A stretch of DNA of 64,000 bases from an uncultured Selenomonadales bacterium (GCA_900315345.1 OMYP01000011.1:62001-126000), one strand, 5' to 3'. Positions 32,391 to 41,934 are shown, counted from the first letter of the stretch. Notes: generated from the sequence alone by a model not told the origin. Program-made: numbers and translations.

Positions 32391-33358
32391 GTCGCCGTGG
32401 GTTTCGGGGTGAAATCGAACAGCACCCGGTTCACGCCTTTTACTTCATGGACGATACGGTCGGTAATGTGCTGCATCAGTTCGAAGGGAACGTTTTCCAC
32501 CGTGGCGGTGATGGCGTCCTTGGTGTTGACGGCACGGATGATGACAGGCCAGTCGAAGGTCCGTTTACCATCCCGGATGCCTGTGGATTTGAAATCAGGC
32601 ACTACGGTAAAGTACTGCCATACTTTTCCTTCCAGTCCGTTCTTCGCGAATTCTTCCCGCAGGATCGCATCGCTTTCCCGTACAGCTTCCAAACGGTCAC
32701 GGGTGATAGCGCCGGGGCAGCGCACGCCCAATCCCGGTCCCGGGAAGGGCTGACGGTATACCATGTTGTCCGGCAGGCCCAGTTCCTTGCCAACCACACG
32801 GACTTCATCCTTGTATAACAGTTTCACCGGTTCCACCAGTTCAAAATTCAGTTCGGGAGGCAGTCCCCCAACATTGTGATGGGCTTTGATACCCTGTTCG
32901 CTTTCCAGAATATCCGGATAGATTGTTCCCTGGGCCAGGAACTCGATACCTTCCAGTTTTTTCGCTTCTTCCGCAAACACTTCAATGAATTCGCCGCCGA
33001 TGATTTTCCGTTTTGTTTCCGGATCGCTGACGCCGGCCAGTTTTCCTAAGAACCGTTCCGTTGCATCAACGTAGATCAGGTTAGCTTTCATTTCATCCCG
33101 GAATACTTTGATAACCTGTTCCGGTTCGCCTTTGCGCAGCAGGCCGTGGTTCACATGCACGCAGACCAGCTGCTGGCCTACCGCTTTGATCAGCAGCGCG
33201 GCCACAACGGAAGAATCTACGCCGCCGGAAAGTGCCAGCAGTACTTTTTTATCGCCAATCTGTTTCCGCAGCTCCGCAACCTGTTCGTCAATAAAGGCTT
33301 TTGCCAGTTCCGGGGTAGTAATGCGTTCCATCGTTTCCGGACGTTTTGCCTGTTCCAT
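32375..33358 (-). CDS. guaA: GMP synthetase, ATP-pyrophosphatase subunit (no glutaminase domain)
   Basis: A 327-residue protein covering the ATP-PPase domain (P-loop SGGVDSS at 44-50) and the C-terminal dimerisation domain (RQPFPGPGLGVRCPG, ending ATIEYE). Usual bacterial GuaA is about 510 residues with an N-terminal class I glutaminase, which is absent. The ATG has a strong CCAAGGAGGTCC site and an intergenic region before it, so this is a native short form, like the split archaeal GuaAb, not a truncation. It aminates XMP to GMP with ammonia, free or from a separate subunit. Its 3' end is the element's attachment site. Confidence 0.93.
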   Translation of the reverse strand: MEQAKRPETMERITTPELAKAFIDEQVAELRKQIGDKKVLLALSGGVDSSVVAALLIKAVGQQLVCVHVNHGLLRKGEPEQVIKVFRDEMKANLIYVDATERFLGKLAGVSDPETKRKIIGGEFIEVFAEEAKKLEGIEFLAQGTIYPDILESEQGIKAHHNVGGLPPELNFELVEPVKLLYKDEVRVVGKELGLPDNMVYRQPFPGPGLGVRCPGAITRDRLEAVRESDAILREEFAKNGLEGKVWQYFTVVPDFKSTGIRDGKRTFDWPVIIRAVNTKDAITATVENVPFELMQHITDRIVHEVKGVNRVLFDFTPKPTATIEYE

Positions 33359-33447
33359 ATTGGACCTCCTTGGACTCCAATTAATGTTAAAATTTTAAAC
33401 AAACATTTTTAAAGTTTTTTGTGAGTAGTTGTTGCGACAAAGAAATT

Positions 33448-34647
33448 TTAGTTTGAATAATTATCGAAGTAGCCCTGTACCAGTACTACCGGCGTGCCTT
33501 TGTCGCCGGAGCCGGAGGTCAGGTCGCAAAGGGAACCGATCAGGTCGGTAAGCTGGCGGGGAGTCGTGCCTTCGGAAGCCATGTGGCCTACCAGGCTGCC
33601 GCTCTTCTTAACGATGCTGTCGGTAATGGCTTTTTTCAGTTCTTCCCCGGACAGGTTTGCGAAATCGTTATCTGCCAAGTACTTCAGTTTCAGTTCGTTA
33701 GGGGTGCCTACCAGGCCGCTGGTAAAGGCCGGGGAAACAACGGGGTCAGCCAGTTCCCAGATCTTGCCCTGGGGATCCTTGAAGGCGCCGTCGCCGTAGA
33801 CCATAACTTCCACATGTTTGCCGGTAGCTTTCAGGATGCGCTCCTGGATTTCTTCCACCAGTCCCTGGCACTGATGGGGGAACAGTTTTACCTTGTCTTC
33901 CGTGGATTTGTTGGACCCCAGCAGACCGTATTTTTCATTATAGCCGCTGCCGTTCACCGGGGCGGTCATAATGTCGTCCAGGCCGCAGACAACTTTGGCG
34001 CCGGCTTTTTTCAGAAGGCGTTTGGTGCGGGCCCGGGTATGGATATCGCAGTTCAGCACTTTGTCCGTATATTTCAGGATGGCTTCCGGATGGTTGGCGA
34101 AGATCACTTCCACTTCCGCGCCGCTGGATTCCATCAGCTCTTTATAATAATCCACGTAATCCACGCCGGTGAATTCATGAACCGTAGCGCCAAAGAGCTC
34201 CCGGTATTTTTCCAGCGTCAGGATATCGCTGAAAGGATTAACGCCGGCTTCATCGATCTGATCCAGGCTTACCAGATGGTTGCCCACTTCGTCGGAGGGA
34301 TAGCTTAACATCAGCACAACTTTTTTTGCGCCTTTGGCAATACCCCGCAGGCAGATGGCAAAACGGTTCCGGGACAGGATCGGGAAAATAACGCCGATGG
34401 TCTCGCCGCCTAATTTTGCTTTCACGTCCGCTGCAATATCATCTACGGAGCAGTAGTTACCCTGAGAACGGGCCACGATGGATTCCGTAATGGAAATAAC
34501 ATCCCGGTCCCGGAGGGCAAAACCTTCGCTCTCCGCCGCTTTCAGCACGCTGTCCGTAACAATGTCGGCCAGGTTGTCCCCCTGACGGATAATGGGTAAA
34601 CGGATGCCTCTGGATACAGTACCTACCAAACGTTCTTTGTTTTCCAT
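33448..34647 (-). CDS. CofE-like (coenzyme F420-0:L-glutamate ligase family) protein
   Basis: About 399 residues from the ATG at 34647 (AAGGGAATAATTTTT upstream). The chain follows the F420_ligase family: GIRLPIIRQGDNLADIV, RDRDVISITESIVARSQGN at the start, and YGDGAFKDP and DLTSGSGDKGTPVVLVQGYFDN later. CofE adds glutamate to F420-0 with GTP, but no F420 genes are near and this lineage is not known for F420, so these enzymes probably make another glutamyl conjugate. It stands upstream of guaA with an 89-bp gap. Confidence 0.8.
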   Translation of the reverse strand: MENKERLVGTVSRGIRLPIIRQGDNLADIVTDSVLKAAESEGFALRDRDVISITESIVARSQGNYCSVDDIAADVKAKLGGETIGVIFPILSRNRFAICLRGIAKGAKKVVLMLSYPSDEVGNHLVSLDQIDEAGVNPFSDILTLEKYRELFGATVHEFTGVDYVDYYKELMESSGAEVEVIFANHPEAILKYTDKVLNCDIHTRARTKRLLKKAGAKVVCGLDDIMTAPVNGSGYNEKYGLLGSNKSTEDKVKLFPHQCQGLVEEIQERILKATGKHVEVMVYGDGAFKDPQGKIWELADPVVSPAFTSGLVGTPNELKLKYLADNDFANLSGEELKKAITDSIVKKSGSLVGHMASEGTTPRQLTDLIGSLCDLTSGSGDKGTPVVLVQGYFDNYSN

Positions 34648-34796
34648 AAAAATTATTCCCTTCTTAAGGCCTTGCGGCCGGATTTGTTCCACTATTTATT
34701 TTACCTGCATTCTTATGCAGACGCAAGTCCTACATAAGTTTTCTTTACATATTTTATAATTTGAAGTTTGTGTTCATAAGTTATGCACATAAATTC

Positions 34797-37229
34797 CTAT
34801 TCCCGCAACTGTGCCTCGTAAGCTTCAGCCACCTTCGCCACCAGGTTTTTAATGATGGGGTCGATCTCCCCGTCGGTCAGGGTGCGGTCCTCTGCCTGGA
34901 AAGTCAGGTTAAAGGCAACAGACTTGCATCCTTCCGCCACCTGCTTGCCAGTGTAAACGTCAAAGACCCGGATGCCTTTCAGCAGTTCGCCGGCATTAGC
35001 CCGCAGCACCCCTTCCAGTTCCTTGACCGTCACTTCTTTCGGAACTACTACCGCAATGTCGCGGCTGGTGCCGGGGAATTTTGCCAGGTGCACGTACTGG
35101 GGAACCCGCAGGGCAGATTCAGCCAGAGGTGCCAGCTCCAGTTCCAGCACATAGGTTTCTTCCGGCACATCGAAGTTTGCAGCAGCCGTAGGATGGAGGC
35201 AGCCGAAATAGCCAATAACTTTTCCGCCGGCCCGGACTGCGCAGCTCTTACCCGGATGCATGTAAACCTGTTCGTTAGGAATCAGTTCGTAATCTGTCAG
35301 CTGCATTTTGGCCAGCAGGCCTTCCACTACGCCTTTCATATCGTAGAAGTCCACACTGTCCTTGCCGCTGGTCCAGGAAAGGTCATTGCGCCGACCGCTC
35401 ATCACCGCGCCGATGATCCGGCGTTCTTCCGGATGTTCCGTAAGAGGCAGGGATTTGGGCAGGTACACGCGACCCACTTCAAAAATCTTTACGCTTTCCG
35501 CCTGCCGGGCCAGATTGTAGGCTGCCGTATTCAACAGGCTGGGCAGCATGGTGGTCCGCATGACGCCGAACTCGTCGCTGATGGGATTCATCAGTTTAAT
35601 GACATTGCGGCGGGAATCGTCAGCCCGCAGCATCATTTTATCCATGAAGGAAGGATGAATGAATGTATAAGTCATTACTTCGTCAAGACCAGCGGACGCA
35701 AGATAATCCTCCGCTTCGCTCTTCACTTCTTCCATGGGGTCTTCCTTGCCCTGACGCAGGGCAAGTTCAGGATTGTGGCTTTCAATTTTATCGTAAGAAT
35801 GCATACGGGCGATTTCTTCGGAAATATCCGCATCGCATGTTACATCCTGCCGCCAGGTAGGTGCCGTAATCACCAGGGCTCCCTTTTCTTCTTTCACGTC
35901 AAACTGCAGACGGGTCAGGATCTCTATCATTTCTTCTTTGGGAATTTCCACGCCGATGCGGGTGTTGATGGCTTCCGGCGTAACAGTCACCACTGCCGGT
36001 TTATAGGGAACAGGATACGCGTCCGCAATGCCGCAGACCGTTTCGCAGGCGCCCATTTCTTCCAGCAGATGGGCCGCACGGTCCAGCGCCCGATGACAGT
36101 TGGCAATGTCCACGCCCCGTTCAAAGCGCATGGAGGCTTCGCTGCGCAGGCCCAGGGCCTTGGAGGTCCGGCGGATGGAAGGACCGTTAAAAGCCGCCGC
36201 TTCCAGGATAACGGTTGTAGTTTTGTCAGTTACTTCCGTAATCAGGCCACCCATCACGCCGCCCAGGCCGACGGCCTTTTCCGTGTCTGCAATCGTGATC
36301 ATGTCGGTAGTCAGGGAACGGTCCTGATCGTCCAGGGTCTGGAGATGTTCGCCAGGTTTCGCCCTGCGTACAATGAGGGCGTGGTCTTTCAGTGTATCGT
36401 AATCGTAGGCGTGCATAGGCTGGCCCAGTTCCATCATTACGTAGTTGGTTACGTCTACTACGTTGTTGATGGGCCGCACACTGCAGGCCCGCAGTTCATT
36501 CTGCATCCAGTCCGGGGAGGGCATGATCTTAATATTTTTCAGCACCCGGTTGGTGAAACGGCTGCACAGTTCCGGAATCTCAATTTCGTTGCGCATCATG
36601 TCGTTCACGTTGCCGCCGGCCGCTTCCTTCACGGTCATGTCCGGCATGCGCATGGTCTTTCCCAAAACCGCCGCCGCTTCCCGGGCAATGCCGGTCATGC
36701 AGAAGCAGTCCTGTTTGTTGGCGGTAAGATCAATGTCCAGCACCGTATCGTTCAGGCCTAATACATCTTTAATATCCGCGCCGATGGGGGTATCCGGGGA
36801 CAGGATCAGGATCCCTTCCCGCTGTTCCGGCAGCAGCAGCTTGCTGTCGATGCCCAGCTCGTTGGCGCTGCACAGCATGCCGTAGGAATACACGTTGGCC
36901 ATTTTTACTTTTTTCAGTTTCATGCCGTTAGGCAGTTCGGCCCCAATGGTAGCCACGGGAACCATGTCTCCTAACTTTACATTCTGGGCGCCGGTCTGGA
37001 TCTGTACGATCTCGCCGCTGCCGTAATCCATCTGGCATACCCACAGATGGTCGCTGTCGGGATTCCGTTCAATAGCCGTAACCTTTCCGGCCAGCACGCC
37101 GGAGATCCCTGCTCCCTGATGAATAACGCTTTCCACTTCCAACCCTACCCGGGTCAGTCTGTCAGCCAGTTCTTCGGGAGTTACATCAATATCAACATAG
37201 CGTTTTAACCATGCAATCGAAGCTAACAT
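34797..37229 (-). CDS. pheT: Phenylalanyl-tRNA synthetase beta subunit
   Basis: An 810-residue protein, full length. The EMAP-type tRNA-binding domain lies at about 40-150 (KVTAIERNPDSDHLWVCQMD), B3/B4 and B5 in the middle, and the ferredoxin-fold anticodon-binding domain at the end (FPGTSRDIAVVVPKEVTVKELE). It forms the alpha2-beta2 enzyme with PheS. It starts 14 bases after pheS, with GGGAGGGATAGG as ribosome site, and shares the Phe T-box leader. Confidence 0.97.
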   Translation of the reverse strand: MLASIAWLKRYVDIDVTPEELADRLTRVGLEVESVIHQGAGISGVLAGKVTAIERNPDSDHLWVCQMDYGSGEIVQIQTGAQNVKLGDMVPVATIGAELPNGMKLKKVKMANVYSYGMLCSANELGIDSKLLLPEQREGILILSPDTPIGADIKDVLGLNDTVLDIDLTANKQDCFCMTGIAREAAAVLGKTMRMPDMTVKEAAGGNVNDMMRNEIEIPELCSRFTNRVLKNIKIMPSPDWMQNELRACSVRPINNVVDVTNYVMMELGQPMHAYDYDTLKDHALIVRRAKPGEHLQTLDDQDRSLTTDMITIADTEKAVGLGGVMGGLITEVTDKTTTVILEAAAFNGPSIRRTSKALGLRSEASMRFERGVDIANCHRALDRAAHLLEEMGACETVCGIADAYPVPYKPAVVTVTPEAINTRIGVEIPKEEMIEILTRLQFDVKEEKGALVITAPTWRQDVTCDADISEEIARMHSYDKIESHNPELALRQGKEDPMEEVKSEAEDYLASAGLDEVMTYTFIHPSFMDKMMLRADDSRRNVIKLMNPISDEFGVMRTTMLPSLLNTAAYNLARQAESVKIFEVGRVYLPKSLPLTEHPEERRIIGAVMSGRRNDLSWTSGKDSVDFYDMKGVVEGLLAKMQLTDYELIPNEQVYMHPGKSCAVRAGGKVIGYFGCLHPTAAANFDVPEETYVLELELAPLAESALRVPQYVHLAKFPGTSRDIAVVVPKEVTVKELEGVLRANAGELLKGIRVFDVYTGKQVAEGCKSVAFNLTFQAEDRTLTDGEIDPIIKNLVAKVAEAYEAQLRE

Positions 37230-37243
37230 TTCCTATCCCTCCC

Positions 37244-38275
37244 TTACCGGAACTGGCGGATGAACCGCAGATCGTTTTCAAAGAACAAGCGCAGATCGTC
37301 AATGCCGTATTTCAGCATGGCGATCCGTTCTACGCCCATGCCAAAGGCATAGCCGTTCATAATGGACGGGTCGTAGCCGCTCATGGCCAGTACATTGGGA
37401 TGCACTTCCCCGGCCCCTAAAATTTCCAGCCAGCCGGAATGCTTGCACACGTTGCAGCCTTTGCCGCCGCAGATCACACAGCTGATGTCCACTTCGCAGC
37501 TGGGTTCCGTAAAGGGGAAATAGCTGGGACGTAGACGGATCTTCACGTTGCTGCCGAACATTTCTTTACAGAAAGTTTCCAGGGTCCCTTTCAGATCTGC
37601 CAGGCTGATATTTTTATCCACTACTAAGCCTTCCACCTGATGGAACATGGGGGAATGAGTGGCGTCGTAATCGTTCCGGTACACCGCGCCGGGAGAGATC
37701 ATGCGGATGGGCGTGTTCGGCTCCTTGCTCTGCATGGTACGTGCCTGGACGCCGCTGGTTTGGGTCCGCAGCAGGAAATTATCCGTAATATAGAACGTAT
37801 CCTGCATGTCCCGGGCCGGATGATCTTTCGGCAGGTTCAAAGCTTCAAAGTTAAAGTAATCGTTATCGATTTCCGGGCCTTCCACCACGTCAAAGCCCAT
37901 ATGCATGAAAATCTTTTTAATCTCACGGTTGGTTAAGGTAATGGGATGAAGATGACCGCCCGCCGGCTTACGGCCCGGCAGGGTAATATCCACTTTATCG
38001 TTTGCGATTTTCGCTTTCAGCGCTTCCGCCCGCAAAATTTCCGTACGGTCCTTCAGGCACTGTTCCAGTGTCTGCTTCACCTGGTTTACGATTTCGCCGA
38101 TCTTCGGCCGTTCTTCTGCCGGCACTTTGCCCATGCCCCGCAAAATTTCCGTCATAGGGCCTTTGCGCCCCAGATACTTGACCTTCAGGTCCTGCAACTC
38201 CTGGGAGCTGGCTGCGGCTTCCAGGTCTGCCAGCGCTTTTTCCTTCAGCTCCAGCAGCATGTCTCTCATACTCAT
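37244..38275 (-). CDS. pheS: Phenylalanyl-tRNA synthetase alpha subunit
   Basis: A 343-residue class II synthetase. The N-terminal coiled coil (residues 1-85) is followed by motif 2 ([33 protein letters not shown]) and motif 3 ([22 protein letters not shown]). It charges tRNA-Phe together with PheT. The start ATG has GAGGAGGCAAAACC upstream. Transcription is controlled by the T-box at 38405-38640. Confidence 0.97.
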   Translation of the reverse strand: MSMRDMLLELKEKALADLEAAASSQELQDLKVKYLGRKGPMTEILRGMGKVPAEERPKIGEIVNQVKQTLEQCLKDRTEILRAEALKAKIANDKVDITLPGRKPAGGHLHPITLTNREIKKIFMHMGFDVVEGPEIDNDYFNFEALNLPKDHPARDMQDTFYITDNFLLRTQTSGVQARTMQSKEPNTPIRMISPGAVYRNDYDATHSPMFHQVEGLVVDKNISLADLKGTLETFCKEMFGSNVKIRLRPSYFPFTEPSCEVDISCVICGGKGCNVCKHSGWLEILGAGEVHPNVLAMSGYDPSIMNGYAFGMGVERIAMLKYGIDDLRLFFENDLRFIRQFR

Positions 38276-38284
38276 GGTTTTGCC

Positions 38285-38404
38285 TCCTCATGGCTCGTGC
38301 GCGGCGCATCGCTTCTCGCCTGCGGCTTGCGCTCTGCGGCGCACTGCATATGGACAAAATTTGCCAATCAGCTTCGCCCTGCGGGCTCGCTTCTTGGAAT
38401 TTTG
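38285..38404. repeat. GC-rich palindromic spacer between T-box and pheS
   Basis: GACAAAATT and AATTTTGTC arms enclose AAGCGAGCCCGCAGGGCGAA. A second GC-rich segment rich in GCGCCGCAGAGCGC-type words follows. It looks like a REP-type inserted repeat between attenuator and ribosome site; no second copy is in the window. Confidence 0.45.
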
Positions 38405-38640
38405 TCACAAAAAAACTTCCGTCCCTGTGAAGGGGCGAAAGTTATATTCCGCGGTACCACCCTAATTTGTGCTCTTGCGCCTTAACGCGGCAAACGCTCC
38501 GCCTACTTTTGTTCAGCAAAGGCACTCCCAGGTGAACTTCACGCTATCGCCGCTGCCCGGCTTCCACCCTCCCGGACTCTCTTTGTGTTTTGAAAGCGCT
38601 ACTCTCCTGTTCCTTGTGCATAATAATTGTTAGGGACGTA
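38405..38640 (-). ncRNA. T-box riboswitch (phenylalanine) of pheST
   Basis: The minus-strand transcript has the canonical AGGGTGGTACCGCGG T-box (38450-38464), a terminator stem (AACTTTCGCCCC with GGACGGAAGTT and seven T at 38411-38444), a stem I with GAGAGT, and a TTC codon in GTGAAGTTCACC as a fitting Phe specifier. Uncharged tRNA-Phe would stabilise the antiterminator. A promoter (TTGCCT, 17 bases, TATAAT) lies at 38657-38685. Confidence 0.92.
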
Positions 38641-38656
38641 TTTAATTGACTGAAAT

Positions 38657-38685
38657 ATTATAGCACAAGAACAGCCGTTAGGCAA
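38657..38685 (-). promoter_or_regulatory. Promoter of the pheST leader
   Basis: On the minus strand: -35 TTGCCT (38680-38685), 17-base spacer, -10 TATAAT (38657-38662). Confidence 0.7.
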
Positions 38686-38689
38686 CTTA

Positions 38690-39142
38690 TCATAATAAAA
38701 CAATGTCCCTTTCCTTTTTGCATGACAGCATCGTCATATAAAAAAAGACGACATCATAGCGCACAAACGATATCATTCCTCAGTAAGACCTTTTAATTTT
38801 TGACCGACGCTCATATTTCGCCTGTAAGGCTTTTGAAAAAAGCTGGCCATAGAAATTATGGGAGGCGGCGTTAAATACGACACAACGAATCCGTGCGCAA
38901 TAATATATTTTTCTAATATACAAATTCATATATTTGGCGAACGTTGATAGAATTGCGCGACACTTTAGTGTGTGAAAGCGTATGTCGCACGCTACATAAT
39001 GTACGTCAAATATATCAATACACAATATATGGTATATTAAAATTAACCTGTTCCCTAACAACATGTTAATATTCCTCTTGCCATATAGGGAACTTTTTTA
39101 TATAAATGTTGTGGGAAAATTCCCTATCTGTTTCCACACATC
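38690..39142. other. AT-rich region without a clear gene
   Basis: About 450 bases with no gene I can support; the minus-strand frame at 38780-39064 has no ribosome site and implausible composition. It holds an inverted repeat, GTTCCCTA (39051) with TAGGGAAC (39086) followed by TTTTTT, which looks like a plus-strand terminator with no plus-strand gene before it. Confidence 0.5.
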
Positions 39143-39622
39143 TCAATCCGTAAACTCCGCAATCTCTTCCAGGGCAGCCACGATTTTTTTCAGCCCCGCT
39201 TCGTCTTCTTCCGTAAAGCGGTTCTTTATCGGGCTGTCCAGATCAAGAACACCTACCAGCTTACCGTTCTTATGAATGGGGATGACGATCTCCGCATTGC
39301 TGGCGCTGTCGCAGGCAATGTGTCCGGGGAACCGGTGCACATCGTCCACCCGCTGTACTTTGTCCTGCAAAGCCGCCGCACCGCAGACCCCGGCGCACAA
39401 AGGAATACGGATGCAGGCAGGATTTCCCTGAAAAGGACCCAGCACTAAAGAATCCCGGTTCATCAGGTAAAAACCGGCCCAGTTCAGGTCCGGCAGGGCG
39501 TTCATCAATAACGCGGAAGTATTGGCCAGCACCGGCAGCCAGTAGTTTTCCTCTTCGCCTAACGCTTTCACCTGCTTGACTAACAAATCGTAATCGGTTT
39601 TCAAATTCTTTTCCTGTACCAT
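39143..39622 (-). CDS. msrC: Free methionine-(R)-sulfoxide reductase, GAF domain
   Basis: A 159-residue GAF-fold protein of the fRMsr/YebR family. The substrate region WAGFYLM is present, as are the cysteines in ACIRIPL, GVCG and HIACDS, the three redox positions of the family. The end reads LVGVLDLDSP. It reduces free Met-R-sulfoxide with thioredoxin, an oxidative-stress repair step in the cytosol. An AAGGAACTAAAG site supports the start. It is divergent from the exported protein at 39800. Confidence 0.9.
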   Translation of the reverse strand: MVQEKNLKTDYDLLVKQVKALGEEENYWLPVLANTSALLMNALPDLNWAGFYLMNRDSLVLGPFQGNPACIRIPLCAGVCGAAALQDKVQRVDDVHRFPGHIACDSASNAEIVIPIHKNGKLVGVLDLDSPIKNRFTEEDEAGLKKIVAALEEIAEFTD

Positions 39623-39760
39623 CTTTAGTTCCTTCCTGTTCTGTCAAATCTTATTTTCGGATTATTCCTGAACGTTACAAAATTCCTGCCTCACATACTG
39701 TTATGTGACTTTACAAACTGTTCTGATGCTGTTTTTATTTCCATTTTATCAAATTCTTGC

Positions 39761-39766
39761 TATAAT
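39761..39766 (+). promoter_or_regulatory. -10 box before the exported protein gene
   Basis: TATAAT, with only a weak -35 (TTTCCA) 17 bases upstream. Confidence 0.5.
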
Positions 39767-39799
39767 GAATACAGGAAATTTTAGCAGGAGGGAATGGTA

Positions 39800-40399
39800 A
39801 TGAAAAAGCTTTTTATCCTTGCGCTTATCCTTGTAATGACCGTTATGGGCACCGCATCCGCTTCCAAAAGTAAATTTAAAGATCCCAACTATAGCTTCGG
39901 CAATATAATGAACATTTATCTGGCCGAATGCGTTTACACCCCAAAAACGAATCAGCCTCACGATCTGCAGGAAGACAGCAATCCTACAGGCCGCGCCCTC
40001 AATTCCCTGCGGACCGCTATGGCCAAAAAGAGCAAAAACCTTATCGTTCCTCCGGATGAACCAACCCGGGCAAGGCTGGATCTGCATCTGGTGGTACACA
40101 CCCTTGCCACCTACACTTACTGGAAAGAACCCTGGGATGAAGAAACTTACGAAAATAAAAAGATCACCGAAAAAGGAAGGGACGGAAAGGAACGGACCAT
40201 CACCATTCCCGTCAAAAGGATCATTCACCATCCGGGCCAGTGGATCACCGACGCTTACGCGGAAGTGGAGTTCACACTGAAAGACCGCAGCAACGGAAAA
40301 ACCGTTTATAATTGCATTGATACCCGGTCCCGGCAGGATTCCGGTTACGATGGCATGCTGAACCGGATCTGCAATGACTTTGTCAGCGATTTGAAATAA
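39800..40399 (+). CDS. Exported protein of unknown function
   Basis: About 199 residues from the ATG at 39800 (AGGAGGGAATGGTA upstream), with a short signal peptide ending GTASASKS. The mature part binds the pattern YLAECVYTPKTNQPHDLQED, RARLDLHLVVHTLATYTYW and DAYAEVEFTLKDRSNGKTVY, close to DUF4136-like/lipoprotein folds that present a small beta-sheet domain. No lipobox. Function unknown; single-gene unit with its own -10 box. Confidence 0.65.
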   Translation: MKKLFILALILVMTVMGTASASKSKFKDPNYSFGNIMNIYLAECVYTPKTNQPHDLQEDSNPTGRALNSLRTAMAKKSKNLIVPPDEPTRARLDLHLVVHTLATYTYWKEPWDEETYENKKITEKGRDGKERTITIPVKRIIHHPGQWITDAYAEVEFTLKDRSNGKTVYNCIDTRSRQDSGYDGMLNRICNDFVSDLK

Positions 40400-40416
40400 C
40401 GGTTTTGAAATACGGC

Positions 40417-40465
40417 ATTAAATGAAATTATGAAATGAGTTAAAGACTTGCATGCGGTTCCTTAA
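40417..40465. repeat. Decayed MITE-like copy
   Basis: ATTAAATGAAATT and GGTTCCTTAA match the inner left and the right end of the family at 16208-16281; the outer left end is missing. Confidence 0.45.
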
Positions 40466-40599
40466 CTGCCATAAGGCGTTACACCTTTTGGCAGTTTTCT
40501 TTTGCCGCGAACCGGCATATTGTTCCCCGTTTTCTAGTTTCCTGTGTATTTGTTCCCTGTTTTTTCACAATTCGTTTGTCGTAATTGAATCTGTCTTGT

Positions 40600-40686
40600 A
40601 GTATAATTAGATAAGTGAGATTCCCGATAAAACAAAACTCTCACAAACGTTTTCAATAGTTGTTTAGTATAAAGGAGGTCTTTATC
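40600..40686 (+). promoter_or_regulatory. Promoter/leader of the alcohol dehydrogenase gene
   Basis: TATAAT lies near 40600. It is followed by a hairpin GTGAGA ... TCTCAC that encloses GATAAAACAAAAC, a word also present in the duplicated leaders at 7945 and 13927. The ribosome site is AAAGGAGGTCTTTATC. Confidence 0.5.
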
Positions 40687-41904
40687 ATGTCAAGATTTAC
40701 ATTACCCCGCGACCTGTATCACGGAAAGGGCGCGCTGGAAACCCTGAAAACCCTGAAAGGCAAACGGGCCATCATCTGTGTAGGCGGCGGCAGCATGAAG
40801 CGTGGCGGCTTTCTGGACAGGGCCCTGGCCTATCTGAAAGAAGCGGGTATGGAAACGAAAGTCATTGAAGGCATCGAAAGCGACCCTTCTGTAGAGACCG
40901 TTATGAAAGGCGCGGCCGTCATGCAGGAATTCCAGCCTGACTGGATCGTGGCCATGGGCGGCGGCAGCCCCATCGACGCGGCCAAAGCCATGTGGATCAA
41001 ATACGAATACCCGGAAACTACTTTTGCGGATATGTGTAAGGTATTCGGCCTGCCGAAGCTGCGCACCAAAGCACACTTCTGCGCTATTTCCTCCACCAGC
41101 GGCACCGCCACGGAAGTTACTGCCTTCTCTATCATCACCGATTACCAGAAAGGCATTAAATATCCTATCGCTGATTTCGAAATTACCCCGGATATCGCTA
41201 TCGTAGATCCGGAACTGGTGCACACCATGCCCCAAAAGCTGACGGCCCACACGGGCATGGACGCCATGACCCACGCCATCGAAGCGTACGTGTCCACAGC
41301 CCACAGCGCTTATGCGGATGCGCTGGCCATCCACGCCATTGAACTGATCCAGGCTAATCTGGTGAAGTCTTACAACGGCGACATGGAAGCCCGGGACATT
41401 ATGCACGACGCCCAGTGCCTGGCCGGCATGGCCTTCTCCAACGCACTGCTGGGTATCGTCCATTCCATGGCCCACAAGACCGGCGCGGCCTTCGCTGACT
41501 ACGGCGCCCACATCATCCACGGCGCGGCCAATGCTATGTACCTGCCTAAAGTAATCAAATTCAATTCCAAAGACCCTGCGGCATTAAAACGCTACGGCGT
41601 CATTGCGGATTACATGCACTTAGGCGGCAAGACCGACGAAGAGAAGGTCGACCTGTTAATCGCTTACCTGCGGAAAATGAACGACGACCTGAACATCCCC
41701 CACAGCATCAACCATTACGGACCGAAAGGCCTGCCGGAAGAAAAAGGCTTTGTTCCGGAAGAAGTGTTCCTGGAACGGGTAGAACGGATCGCTGCCGACG
41801 CTATCCTGGATGCCTGCACCGGTTCCAACCCCCGCCAGCCCAGCCAGGAAGAAATGGTGAAGCTGCTGAAGTGCTGCTACTACGATACGGAAGTTAACTT
41901 CTGA
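40687..41904 (+). CDS. Iron-containing alcohol dehydrogenase
   Basis: A 405-residue group III (Fe-ADH) dehydrogenase. The NAD(P) region GGGSPIDAAKAM follows the GGGS fold signature. Metal ligands lie in GMDAMTHAIEAYVS (D and H) and GIVHSMAHKTGAAF (two H). I start at the ATG at 40687, after AAAGGAGGTC. It reduces aldehydes to alcohols or the reverse; in anaerobes these act in butanol or 1,3-diol formation. The substrate is not determinable. It ends before a terminator and is transcribed alone. Confidence 0.93.
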   Translation: MSRFTLPRDLYHGKGALETLKTLKGKRAIICVGGGSMKRGGFLDRALAYLKEAGMETKVIEGIESDPSVETVMKGAAVMQEFQPDWIVAMGGGSPIDAAKAMWIKYEYPETTFADMCKVFGLPKLRTKAHFCAISSTSGTATEVTAFSIITDYQKGIKYPIADFEITPDIAIVDPELVHTMPQKLTAHTGMDAMTHAIEAYVSTAHSAYADALAIHAIELIQANLVKSYNGDMEARDIMHDAQCLAGMAFSNALLGIVHSMAHKTGAAFADYGAHIIHGAANAMYLPKVIKFNSKDPAALKRYGVIADYMHLGGKTDEEKVDLLIAYLRKMNDDLNIPHSINHYGPKGLPEEKGFVPEEVFLERVERIAADAILDACTGSNPRQPSQEEMVKLLKCCYYDTEVNF

Positions 41905-41934
41905 TAAGCAAGAAAAAAATTATTGAATGAATAT

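Noticed and set aside
34761-36761. Long plus-strand open frame opposite pheT
   Set aside because: It is the antisense shadow of pheT, with no ribosome site and no homology.
38780-39064. Minus-strand 94-residue frame
   Set aside because: No ribosome site, implausible composition and no neighbour logic.
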